Assembly: GCA_038258415.1 (NCBI GenBank) | Contig: JBBSPY010000123.1 | Span: 1 to 9,647 of the forward strand | Origin: Schlegelella_A sp038258415 | GTDB lineage: Bacteria > Pseudomonadota > Gammaproteobacteria > Burkholderiales > Burkholderiaceae_C | DNA length: 9,647 nucleotides | Direction of reading: 5' to 3' | Shown here: one piece after another, positions 1-6,374 of the stretch | How the letters are laid out: every line of letters begins with the position of its first letter | Position numbering within the stretch: the stretch's first letter is position 1 | The notes under the pieces: generated by a model | Databases searched by the model: none | What the model saw: the letters and a program-made list of their open reading frames with translations, nothing else | What the model was told of the DNA's origin: nothing | Program-made: the position numbers and the translations under genes

Positions 1-321
1 CACCAGCAGCATGCGGTAGCCACGCAGCGCGGCTGCCATCGCCAATGCGATGCCCGTGTTGCCGGAGGTCGCCTCGATGAGCGTGTCGCCGGGCTTGATG
101 TCGCCGCGCTCCTCGGCGCGCCTGATCATGCTGATGGCGGGACGGTCCTTCACCGATCCGGCCGGGTTGTTGCCCTCGAGCTTGCCGAGGACGACATTGC
201 CGCGCTTCTCGTTGGACTCTCCGGGCAGGCGGGCGAGGCGCACCAGCGGGGTGTCGCCGATCGTGTCCTCGATCGTGCGATAGATGGGGGCGGCCGCGGG
301 GGCGGCGGGCGCTTCGTTCAT
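1..321 (-). CDS. cysM: Cysteine synthase B, N-terminal part (runs off the window start)
   Basis: This is a PLP-dependent O-acetylserine (or O-phosphoserine/thiosulfate) sulfhydrylase of the cytoplasm, making cysteine. Only the first 107 residues are in the window. The opening TIEDTIGDTPLVRL (16-29) is the conserved N-terminal segment of the family. NPAGSVKDRP (52-61) carries the Lys58 expected to bind PLP, and TSGNTG (85-90) is the substrate-binding loop. CysM rather than CysK is favoured by the TIEDTIG opening and the NEKRGNVVLGKLEGNNPAGS stretch; the C-terminal part that would confirm this is missing. The ATG at 321 adds about 12 Ala/Pro-rich residues before the conserved core, and no alternative in-frame ATG lies nearby. 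No Shine-Dalgarno sequence is visible in the 17 bases separating it from the upstream tRNA, so it is probably read from a transcript shared with or processed from that tRNA. Confidence 0.9.
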   Translation of the reverse strand, partial: MNEAPAAPAAAPIYRTIEDTIGDTPLVRLARLPGESNEKRGNVVLGKLEGNNPAGSVKDRPAISMIRRAEERGDIKPGDTLIEATSGNTGIALAMAAALRGYRMLLV

Positions 322-338
322 CACGACATTGTGCCGGC

Positions 339-423
339 TGGTGCCTCGGGTCGGAATCGAACCGACACTCCTCGCGGAACGGGATTTTGAGTCCCGCGCG
401 TCTACCAATTTCGCCACCGAGGC
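339..423 (-). tRNA. tRNA-Leu (anticodon CAA)
   Basis: The 85-base minus-strand sequence folds as a complete class II tRNA. The acceptor stem is GCCTCGG with CCGAGGC, followed by discriminator A and a genome-encoded CCA (341-339). The anticodon stem is CGGGA/TCCCG around the loop CTCAAAA, giving anticodon CAA (plus positions 387-389), which reads the leucine codon TTG. A long variable arm (TCC-GCGA-GGA) and a GTCGG/CCGAC T-stem with a TTCGATT loop are as expected for tRNA-Leu. It corresponds to the leuX type of enterobacteria. cysM starts 17 bases downstream on the same strand. A possible promoter -10 (TACAGT, minus strand) lies about 22 bases upstream of the 5' end; this is weak. Confidence 0.97.
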
Positions 424-479
424 GCTGCGTTGCCGCCGCGCCGCGACTGTACGCGAAGGGGTGCGCGTGCCGCTGCCGA

Positions 480-485
480 TAGACT
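480..485 (+). promoter_or_regulatory. Possible -10 box (TAGACT) for the rhomboid gene
   Basis: TAGACT, within TAGACTCGCG, sits 29 bases before the rhomboid ATG in a 91-base gap shared with the divergent tRNA-Leu. It matches the sigma-70 -10 consensus at four of six positions, including the first two and the last. No convincing -35 hexamer is visible at 16 to 18 bases upstream. The same TAGACTCG core lies before two other genes in the window, which is the main support for it. Confidence 0.3.
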
Positions 486-514
486 CGCGACCTCCGTCAC
501 GACACCGACTGCCG

Positions 515-1111
515 ATGCCTCCCATCCCGCCCGTCACGCAGGCGCTCCTGCTGGGCAATGTCGCGGTGTTCTTCCTGATCCAGCTGCTGGGCGGCGGCTT
601 CGCGACGCCGCTCGCACTGTGGCCGGTCGGCACCGGCCAGTTCTGGCCGTGGCAGGTCGTCACCTATTCGTTCCTGCACCTCGGCTTCGGGCACCTGTTC
701 TTCAACATGCTCGGCCTGTGGATGTTCGGCGGCGAGCTCGAGCAGCTCTGGGGGCGCAACCGTTTCCTGCAGTTCTACTTCTCGAGCGTCATCGCCGCCG
801 CCGTCGCGCAGCTCGTGGTCAACGCGATGATCGGCTCGCCGGCGCCGACGGTGGGCGCCTCCGGCGGCCTGTTCGGCCTGCTGCTCGCCTTCGCGATGAT
901 CTTCCCGGAACGGATCATCCTGGTCTTCTTCGTCATCCCGATGAAGGCCAAGTACTTCGCGCTGCTCTACGGCCTGATCGAGCTCTGGCAGGGCGTCGTC
1001 GTCAACAACAGCGGCATCGCCCACTTCGCGCACCTCGGTGGCATGCTCGGCGGCTTCCTCGTCATCCGCTACTGGCGCGGCCAGCCGCCGTTCGGGCGGC
1101 GCAGGCGCTGA
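515..1111 (+). CDS. Rhomboid family intramembrane serine protease
   Basis: This is a 198-residue inner-membrane protein predicted to cut transmembrane substrates within the lipid bilayer. The motif GASGG (114-118) carries the catalytic Ser116, and AHFAHLGG (169-176) carries the catalytic His173. HLFFNM (60-65) supplies the conserved His60 and Asn64 of the oxyanion region, as in GlpG. About six hydrophobic segments are visible, so it is a minimal bacterial rhomboid without the extra cytoplasmic domain of GlpG. The C-terminus is basic (GRRRR). The open frame extends far upstream, but ATG 515 is chosen because MPPIPPVTQALLLGNVAVFF is the usual start of this subgroup and the upstream reading crosses the tRNA. 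There is no clear Shine-Dalgarno. It converges on the 2-hydroxyacid dehydrogenase gene with only 18 bases between the stop codons. Its physiological substrate cannot be told. Confidence 0.93.
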   Translation: MPPIPPVTQALLLGNVAVFFLIQLLGGGFATPLALWPVGTGQFWPWQVVTYSFLHLGFGHLFFNMLGLWMFGGELEQLWGRNRFLQFYFSSVIAAAVAQLVVNAMIGSPAPTVGASGGLFGLLLAFAMIFPERIILVFFVIPMKAKYFALLYGLIELWQGVVVNNSGIAHFAHLGGMLGGFLVIRYWRGQPPFGRRRR

Positions 1112-1125
1112 CGTCCGCACGGACG
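1112..1125. terminator. Short hairpin between convergent genes, possible weak terminator
   Basis: CGTCC-GCAC-GGACG forms a perfect 5-bp stem with a 4-base loop and fills most of the 18-base gap between the stops of the rhomboid and dehydrogenase genes. There is no T-run on either side (ATTCTC follows on the plus strand), so it is not a canonical Rho-independent terminator. Its position is the main support. Confidence 0.3.
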
Positions 1126-1129
1126 ATTC

Positions 1130-2029
1130 TCAGTAGCCGCGGTCGCGGTGAACGCGATTCGGAATCGGCTCGCCACGCGCACGCGCCCGCAGCGCCTCGA
1201 CGAACTGCGCGGCGATCGTCTGCGGCGACGACTGCGCCGCGATGTGCGGTGTGATCGTGATCCCCGGTACCGACCAGAGCGGGTCGCCTCCGGGCAACGG
1301 CTCGCGACGCTGCACGTCGAGCGCCGCGCCGGCGAGGTGGCCCGAGCGCACCGCGTCGATCAGGTCGGCCTCGACCACGTGCCCGCCGCGCGCCACGTTG
1401 ACCAGGTAGCCACCGCTCGGCATCGCACGGAAAGCCGCGGCGTCGAGGATGCCGTCGGTCTCGGGCGTCAGCGGCAGCGCGCAGACGACGATCTCGTGGC
1501 GCGCGAGCACGGCGTGCAGCGACTCGCTGCTGCGCCGGTTCCAGCCGCTGGCGCCGAAGCCGACGCGGTTCAGCCAGTCGACGATCGTCGACCCCATCGC
1601 ACCGGTGCCGAGCACGACGGCGCGGTGCCGCGCCATCGGAACCGGTCGGCGCGACCAGTCGTGCGTGAGCTGCTGCCGGTCGTAGCGGGCGAGGTCCCGA
1701 GCGTGGCGCAGCGCCGCCGCCACGACGAACTGGGCAATCCCGGCGGCCTGCTCCGGATCGACGATGCGCGAAATCTCGACGTGTTCCGGGAGGTCTCGTG
1801 CCAGCAATTTCTCGACGCCGGCGGCAATGGAGCACACCCAGCGCAACGCCGGCAACCGCGGCGCGAGACCCTCCGGCAGTCGCCAGCCCAGGGCCACCTC
1901 GACGTCCGCGAGCTGGACGTCGTCGGTGTCGGGCCTGGCTTCGACGCAGGCGATCTCCGGCGCGATGGCGGCGATCGCGTCGACGAAAGGCGCCGCCGGC
2001 AGCGGCGACGTGAGCAGCAGGACCTTCAC
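1130..2029 (-). CDS. D-2-hydroxyacid dehydrogenase, glyoxylate/hydroxypyruvate reductase A-like
   Basis: This is a 299-residue cytoplasmic NAD(P)-dependent reductase that interconverts 2-oxoacids and D-2-hydroxyacids. The nucleotide-binding loop is VLGTGAMGS (139-147). The expected catalytic residues are present: Arg214 in NVARGG, Glu243 in RREPLP and His262 in TPHIAA. The stretch after the second strand, SGWNRRSSES, places Arg165 and Arg166 where NADP-preferring GhrA enzymes carry basic residues, so NADPH use is likely (inference). The start is GTG at 2029, in the GTGA overlap with the Rieske oxygenase stop. No good Shine-Dalgarno precedes it, which suggests translation by coupling. It is the last gene of the operon and ends against the convergent rhomboid gene. 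The true substrate is unknown; the family covers glyoxylate, hydroxypyruvate and larger 2-oxoacids. A role in reducing a product of the coupled oxygenase is inference. Confidence 0.9.
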   Translation of the reverse strand: MKVLLLTSPLPAAPFVDAIAAIAPEIACVEARPDTDDVQLADVEVALGWRLPEGLAPRLPALRWVCSIAAGVEKLLARDLPEHVEISRIVDPEQAAGIAQFVVAAALRHARDLARYDRQQLTHDWSRRPVPMARHRAVVLGTGAMGSTIVDWLNRVGFGASGWNRRSSESLHAVLARHEIVVCALPLTPETDGILDAAAFRAMPSGGYLVNVARGGHVVEADLIDAVRSGHLAGAALDVQRREPLPGGDPLWSVPGITITPHIAAQSSPQTIAAQFVEALRARARGEPIPNRVHRDRGY

Positions 2030-3231
2030 GCCGACCCGTCGGCCACGAAGTTGCCGCAATCGGCAAAGCGCAGCATCGGGTCGGCGTCGGCGCCGCGGGC
2101 GATGCAGGCCGGATCGTCGCCGGCGGCGACTCGCTCGAGCTGGTCGCGCAGGAATCGGCGCAGCATCGCCACCCCGCGGTCGCTCGTTCGCAGGTGCTCC
2201 GCTGAATGGGCGGTGACCGCGCCCTGGCCGACCTGCGCCTCGTAGTCGCCAGGAAAGCGCTGGTGCTCCTCCTCGCTGAGATCCCACCAGAACTTGCCGT
2301 TCATCTTCGATCGCATCCGACCGATGTCGCCTGGCACCTCGACCCGCCCGGCGACGTAGATGCGGAAGTGCGCGTCGTCCATCGGCAGCACCCAGCCGAC
2401 CGACTCGACCGAACCGAAGCGGCCCAGGCGCGGGCTGGGAACGACGCGCAGCGTCGGCATCGCCGCCTCGGTCACCCGATGCAGGCGGCGGCCGTCGTCG
2501 AGCGTGCGCCACGACGTCACGCGCACGCCGCGGCTGGTGGTCGTCCACTCGACCTCGGGCATCTGCGCCATCGCCGGGACGAACTGCGAGCCGGAGAAGA
2601 CGCCGTGCAGGATCGGCACGTGGAACGAATCGACAACGTTCTCGAAATGCTGCAGCCAGTTGCACGGGATGACCTGCGGCCCGCCGCCGCCGAGACTCGA
2701 ATCGTCGGCTTCGAGCAACTCGCCGGGGGCGAGCTCCTCGAGCACGTCGATGCTCGGCAACAGGGGCTTGCGATCGGGCGGCCCGAGATAGGCGAAGACA
2801 AGGCCGTAGCGTTCCTGAACCGGATACCACGGTTGCCGCACGTTTCCCTTGAGCGCGCCGCCACCGGGCTCGCACGGCTGGTCGAGGCAGTGCCCCTGCA
2901 CATCGAACTTCCAGCCGTGGTAGCAGCAGCGGATGCCGTCGTCCTCGACACGCCCGTAGTACAGCGAGGCGCCGCGATGCGCGCAGCGCGGGTGCACGAG
3001 CCCGGCGCGCCCCCGCCCGTCGCGAAACAGGATGAGCTCCTCGCCGAGCACCTGCACACGCCTCGGCGTGGCACCGGCGTCGGCGGCGAGGCCGACCGGA
3101 TGCCAGTAGCGACGCAGCAACCCGCCCATCGGCGTGCCCGCGCCGACCTCGGTCAGCGCCCTGTCGTGCAGCCCTGGCGCAAGACCGTAGGCGGTTCCGG
3201 CATCGAGGCCCGGCGGGACGCCGGCCGTCAC
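2026..3231 (-). CDS. Rieske non-haem iron oxygenase, alpha subunit (phthalate 4,5-dioxygenase-like)
   Basis: This 401-residue cytoplasmic oxygenase component inserts oxygen into, or demethylates or cleaves, an aromatic or similar substrate using electrons from a separate reductase. The N-terminus GAGTPMGGLLRRYWHPV (30-46) is typical of the phthalate dioxygenase group. The Rieske [2Fe-2S] ligands are Cys83-x-His85 and Cys102-x-x-His105. The catalytic segment NWLQHFENVVDSFHVPILH (191-209) carries Asp201, which links neighbouring subunits in this family, and the iron ligands His204 and His209. EHLRTSDRGVAMLRRFL (345-361) is the usual C-terminal signature; Asp351 is one candidate for the carboxylate ligand. 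GTG 3231 is chosen because it overlaps the receptor stop as GTGA, with GGAG about 10 bases before it. No reductase or ferredoxin gene is inside the operon. The substrate cannot be assigned from sequence. Confidence 0.93.
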   Translation of the reverse strand: MTAGVPPGLDAGTAYGLAPGLHDRALTEVGAGTPMGGLLRRYWHPVGLAADAGATPRRVQVLGEELILFRDGRGRAGLVHPRCAHRGASLYYGRVEDDGIRCCYHGWKFDVQGHCLDQPCEPGGGALKGNVRQPWYPVQERYGLVFAYLGPPDRKPLLPSIDVLEELAPGELLEADDSSLGGGGPQVIPCNWLQHFENVVDSFHVPILHGVFSGSQFVPAMAQMPEVEWTTTSRGVRVTSWRTLDDGRRLHRVTEAAMPTLRVVPSPRLGRFGSVESVGWVLPMDDAHFRIYVAGRVEVPGDIGRMRSKMNGKFWWDLSEEEHQRFPGDYEAQVGQGAVTAHSAEHLRTSDRGVAMLRRFLRDQLERVAAGDDPACIARGADADPMLRFADCGNFVADGSA

Positions 3232-4214
3232 TGCGGCTTCGCTCCCGACGCCTTGATGTACTCGACCCACTTCGGGGCGTCGCGGGCAAAGGCGGCGGCG
3301 AACTCGTCGGGCGTGTTGCCGAGCGGCGTCTGACCCATGTCCACCAGCTTCGGTGTGACGTCGGGCAGGCGGATCACCGCGGCGATCTCGCGCTGCAGTC
3401 GCTCGACGATCGGCTTGGGGGTGCCCGCCGGGGCATACGCCGCCACCCAGATGGGCAGTTCGAACCCCTTGAAGCCCTGTTCCGCGAACGTGGGCACGTC
3501 GGGCATCGCCGCCGAGCGCGCCGGGCCCGTCATGCCGAGCGCCTTCAGCTTGCCGGACTGCACCATCGGCTTGGCGCCCACCGGGCTGGCGAACGTGACG
3601 TCGAGGTTGCCGCCGAGCACGTCGACGATGGCCGGCTGCTCGCCCTTGTACGGCACGTGCGTGAGCGACAGGCCGTAGTTCTTGACGAGCAACTCGCCGT
3701 AGACGTTGGCGGAGGAGCCGATGCCCCACGAGCCGTAGCTCACAGGCTTGCCGTGCTGCTTCGCCCATTCGACGAAGCCCTTGAGGTCGCTGTACGGCGC
3801 ATCCGCCGGCGCCGTGAGCAGAACGCTGCCTAGCGAGACCTGCGTGATGGGCGCGAAATCCCTGGCGGGGTCGAACGGCAGCGTGCGGAACATCACCGTG
3901 TTGTTCACGTGCGTCGACATCGTCGTGATCATGAAGGTGTAGCCGTCGGGCGGCGCCTTGGCGACGACCTCTGCGCCCTTGATGGTGTTCGCGCCCGGAA
4001 TCGCGTCGACGTATACCGGCTGGCCGAGCCGCTGCTGCAGCTTCTCGGCGATCACGCGGTTCAGCACGTCGATCGCCCCGCCCGGGTTGAACGGCGAGAC
4101 GAGGCGGATCGACTTCTGCGGCCACGCCGCCGTCTGCGCCGAAGCAAGTGCCGGGGCGAGGACCGCGATCGCGGCGGCGAACAGGGAGGCGTGGAGCGTT
4201 CTTCTTGCGGACAT
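3228..4214 (-). CDS. Tripartite tricarboxylate transporter substrate-binding protein (Bug/TctC family)
   Basis: This 328-residue periplasmic solute receptor binds an organic acid, usually a carboxylate, for a TctAB-type secondary transporter or for sensing. The N-terminus is a clear Sec signal peptide (MSARR, then a hydrophobic stretch) with likely cleavage at ASA-Q (26/27). Family hallmarks are FNPGGAIDVLNR after the first strand, KAPPDGYTFMI, LTHVPYKGEQPA and MPDVPTFAEQG. ATG 4214 is preferred to an upstream in-frame start because AGGAG lies 8 bases before it and the signal peptide begins there. It lies 22 bases after the SDR gene and overlaps the Rieske gene by 4 bases (GTGA), so the oxygenase substrate is the most natural ligand (inference). 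No tctA or tctB membrane genes are in the window, as is common for orphan Bug receptors in Burkholderiales. Confidence 0.94.
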   Translation of the reverse strand: MSARRTLHASLFAAAIAVLAPALASAQTAAWPQKSIRLVSPFNPGGAIDVLNRVIAEKLQQRLGQPVYVDAIPGANTIKGAEVVAKAPPDGYTFMITTMSTHVNNTVMFRTLPFDPARDFAPITQVSLGSVLLTAPADAPYSDLKGFVEWAKQHGKPVSYGSWGIGSSANVYGELLVKNYGLSLTHVPYKGEQPAIVDVLGGNLDVTFASPVGAKPMVQSGKLKALGMTGPARSAAMPDVPTFAEQGFKGFELPIWVAAYAPAGTPKPIVERLQREIAAVIRLPDVTPKLVDMGQTPLGNTPDEFAAAFARDAPKWVEYIKASGAKPQ

Positions 4215-4236
4215 CGGGTGGACTCCTGAGGCCGGC

Positions 4237-5211
4237 TCAGTGTGCGTCTGGCGAGCGCTCCGCACCATCGGTGGAATCGCGCAAGCCTTCGTCCACCGTC
4301 GGATGGCGCAGCCGCACGCGCAGCTCGCGCTTCATCCTGTCGTTGCGAAGCCGCCGCGACTCGCCGAGGAAGCTCATCTGCACCGGCGTCAGCTCGCTCG
4401 CCGCCTCCTCCCGAGAGACGCGGCGCGGCCGCGGCAGGCCGAAGCGGTCGGCGACGCGGTCGAAGTGATCGCCCATCTTCAGCCGCGTGTCGTCGACGAT
4501 GTTGAATGCGCGCAGCGTCGAGCCGCGGTGGAGCGCGGAGATGCAGGCGCGGGCGAGGTCGTCGGCGTGGATGTGGCTGGTGTAGACATCGTCGGCCGCG
4601 TCGAGCACCGGCGCACCGCGAGCCAGGCGCTCGCGCGGGTCGCCGCCCGGCCGGCCGATCGCATAGATGCCGGGAACGCGCAGGATCGCGACACCGGCGC
4701 CGCTGCGCCGGCCCCAGGCGCGAAGCTGCCGCTCGGCGTCGACGCGACGCGACGCGCGCGGCGTCGCCGGCGCGACGGCACGGGTCTCGTCGACGACGGC
4801 GCCGCCACAGTCGCCGTAGACACCGGTCGTCGAGACGTAGACGAGGCGACGCACCCGCGCCGAGCGTCCGAGCGCGCGCAGCAAATGGGCGGTGCGGCGG
4901 TCGCATGCACCCTCGGACGCCGGGGGCGCGAGGTGGAGCACGGCATCGGCGAGGCCGGCCAGGCGCCCGAGCGTCGCCGGATCGTCGAGGTCGCCGACGA
5001 TCGGCCGCGCCCCGGCCGCGCGCAATTCGCCGACGCGAGCCGGGTCGCTCGTCAGCGCGACGATCCGCCATCGCGAGGCGATCTCGCGAAGCACCCGCAG
5101 TCCGACATCGCCGCAGCCGACGACGAGCAGCGTCGGGCAGCGGAAGCGGATCGGGCGGGCGGTCACGGTGGCCAGGGTTTGCGCGCTGAAGGCGGCCGAG
5201 GTCGGGCGCAA
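4237..5211 (-). CDS. YeeZ-like SDR / NAD(P)-binding epimerase family protein
   Basis: This is a 324-residue Rossmann-fold protein of the extended short-chain dehydrogenase group. The glycine motif LLVVGCGDVGLRVL (28-41) binds the dinucleotide, and VGDLDD (72-77) follows. YVSTTGVYGDCGG (125-137) is the central segment, aligning by eye with the TSSTSVYGDAQG segment I recall from E. coli YeeZ. The usual YxxxK catalytic pair is absent: the region reads TPRASRRVDAERQL (150-163). This makes classical epimerase chemistry doubtful, and the reaction is unknown. The start is TTG at 5211, supported by GAGG 5 bases upstream; GTG 5166 is an alternative that would remove 15 residues. It is the first gene of the four-gene operon, 22 bases before the Bug receptor, and diverges from the ferredoxin-type reductase. 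Whether it belongs functionally to the oxygenase genes is uncertain. Confidence 0.85.
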   Translation of the reverse strand: MRPTSAAFSAQTLATVTARPIRFRCPTLLVVGCGDVGLRVLREIASRWRIVALTSDPARVGELRAAGARPIVGDLDDPATLGRLAGLADAVLHLAPPASEGACDRRTAHLLRALGRSARVRRLVYVSTTGVYGDCGGAVVDETRAVAPATPRASRRVDAERQLRAWGRRSGAGVAILRVPGIYAIGRPGGDPRERLARGAPVLDAADDVYTSHIHADDLARACISALHRGSTLRAFNIVDDTRLKMGDHFDRVADRFGLPRPRRVSREEAASELTPVQMSFLGESRRLRNDRMKRELRVRLRHPTVDEGLRDSTDGAERSPDAH

Positions 5212-5238
5212 CCAGGCCTCGGGCAGAATCGGCGGCCG

Positions 5239-5244
5239 AGTCTA
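5239..5244 (-). promoter_or_regulatory. Possible -10 box (TAGACT) for the minus-strand operon
   Basis: On the minus strand CTAGACTCGGC reads from 5245 to 5235; its TAGACT ends 27 bases before the TTG start of the SDR gene. The same 11 bases recur exactly before the acyl carrier protein gene at 8425-8435. No recognisable -35 hexamer precedes it. On the opposite strand the overlapping TAGTGT (5243-5248) could serve the reductase gene, but this is weaker still. Confidence 0.35.
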
Positions 5245-5277
5245 GTGTGCCGCTCGCGTTCGCCGCCGGCCGTTTCC

Positions 5278-6315
5278 ATGTCGTTCACCGTCACCGTGCA
5301 GCCTAGCGGCCGCAGCTTTTCCGTCGAGCGCGACGAGCCGATTCTTTCCGCCGCGATCCGCCAGGGCATCGGCCTGCCCTACGGATGCAGGGACGGCGCC
5401 TGCGGCTCCTGCAAGTGCCGCATGCTCGAAGGCCGCGTCATCCACGGCGCGCACCAGCAGAAGGCGCTCAGCGACGACGAGGAGGCGCATGGCCTCGTCC
5501 TCGCGTGCCAGGCCACGCCGCAGAGCGACATCGTGCTCGAGGCGCGCACCGTTCCGGGCGCCGGCGAGTACCCGATCCGCAAGGTCCCGTGCCGCGTCAC
5601 GTCGATCGTGAAGCCGGCGGCCGACGTCGCCATCCTGACGGTGCAGCTGCCCGCCAACGACGCCTTCCAGTACCGCGCCGGCCAGTACGTCGAGTTCATC
5701 CTGCGCGACGGCGCGCGGCGCAGCTACTCGATGGCCAACGCGCCGCACACCCTCGGCGACAAGCCCGCGCTCGAGCTGCACGTGCGCCATCTCCCCGGCG
5801 GCAAGTTCACCGATCACGTGTTCGGGGCGATGAAGGAAAAGGAGATCCTGCGAATGGAAGGGCCATTCGGCTCGTTCTTCCTGCGCGAGGATTCCGACAA
5901 GCCGATGGTCCTGCTCGCCTCGGGGACAGGCTTCGCGCCGATCAAGTCGATCGTCGAGCACATGATCGAGAAGCGCAGCCAGAGGAAGGCCGTCCTCTAC
6001 TGGGGCTGCCGCTCGAAGGCCGATCTCTACCTGCACGACTGGGTCGAAGCGGCCTGCCATCGGCTCCCCGAGCTGCGCTACATCCCGGTCCTGTCGGAAG
6101 CGAAACCGGAAGACGAATGGACCGGCCGCACCGGTCTCGTCCACGAAGCGGTGATGCACGACCTGCCCGACCTGATGCAGCACCAGGTCTACGCCTGCGG
6201 CGCGCCGATCATGGTCGAGAGCGCGCAGCGCGACTTCATCGCCCGCTGCGGCCTGCCCGACGACGAGTTCTTTGCCGACTCCTTCACGTCCGAAGCGGAC
6301 AAGCACGGCGCCTGA
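5278..6315 (+). CDS. [2Fe-2S] ferredoxin-FAD/NAD(P) reductase, CDP-6-deoxy-glucoseen reductase-like
   Basis: This 345-residue cytoplasmic electron-transfer flavoprotein passes electrons from NAD(P)H through FAD to a plant-type [2Fe-2S] centre and on to a partner. The N-terminal ferredoxin domain (about 1-92) has the cluster ligands Cys37, Cys42, Cys45 and Cys77 in the C-x4-C-x2-C pattern plus a distant Cys. The FAD domain follows with RSYSMAN (148-154), then the nicotinamide domain with GTGFAPIKS (216-224) and YACGAP (305-310). ATG 5278 gives MSFTVTVQPSG, the usual opening of this beta-proteobacterial subgroup; no Shine-Dalgarno is visible. The domain order is that of BenC-type reductases, not of phthalate dioxygenase reductase. 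Proteins of this group are routinely labelled AscD/glucoseen reductase, but no 3,6-dideoxyhexose genes are present, so that role is unlikely. It could serve the divergent Rieske oxygenase (inference). Confidence 0.92.
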   Translation: MSFTVTVQPSGRSFSVERDEPILSAAIRQGIGLPYGCRDGACGSCKCRMLEGRVIHGAHQQKALSDDEEAHGLVLACQATPQSDIVLEARTVPGAGEYPIRKVPCRVTSIVKPAADVAILTVQLPANDAFQYRAGQYVEFILRDGARRSYSMANAPHTLGDKPALELHVRHLPGGKFTDHVFGAMKEKEILRMEGPFGSFFLREDSDKPMVLLASGTGFAPIKSIVEHMIEKRSQRKAVLYWGCRSKADLYLHDWVEAACHRLPELRYIPVLSEAKPEDEWTGRTGLVHEAVMHDLPDLMQHQVYACGAPIMVESAQRDFIARCGLPDDEFFADSFTSEADKHGA

Positions 6316-6374
6316 GGCGCTTCGCGGCCTGACGATCCTCGCCCGACGATTCCAAAAAACCGGAGGACCTTGCC

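Noticed and set aside
339..423. tRNA-Leu as the integration site of a genomic island
   Set aside because: leuX-type tRNAs are frequent island sites, but no integrase, direct repeat of the tRNA end or composition change is seen beside it.
1130..3289. A single 719-codon minus-strand frame that could be read as a fused protein
   Set aside because: Only the part after the GTG at 2029 is real protein (dehydrogenase). The upstream part is the Rieske gene read in the wrong frame.
2206..3333. Long open frame (375 codons) on the plus strand, antisense to the Rieske and receptor genes
   Set aside because: It is Arg/Ala/His-rich with no recognisable domain, and runs antisense to clear genes. High GC creates such frames throughout the window.
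3958..5277. Long plus-strand extension upstream of the ferredoxin-type reductase
   Set aside because: It is antisense to the SDR and receptor genes and has low-complexity Arg/Ala composition. The family start is at 5278.
5278..6315. Dideoxyhexose (CDP-ascarylose type) biosynthesis suggested by the glucoseen reductase similarity
   Set aside because: No dehydrase, nucleotidyltransferase or sugar genes are present. The label is a common over-annotation of this reductase group.
6316..6374. Hairpin (AGGCGC-TTC-GCgGCCT) and two GACGAT repeats before the CsgG-like gene
   Set aside because: The stem has a bulge and a 3-base loop with no following T-run. The 6-base repeat 14 bases apart is too short to mean anything.
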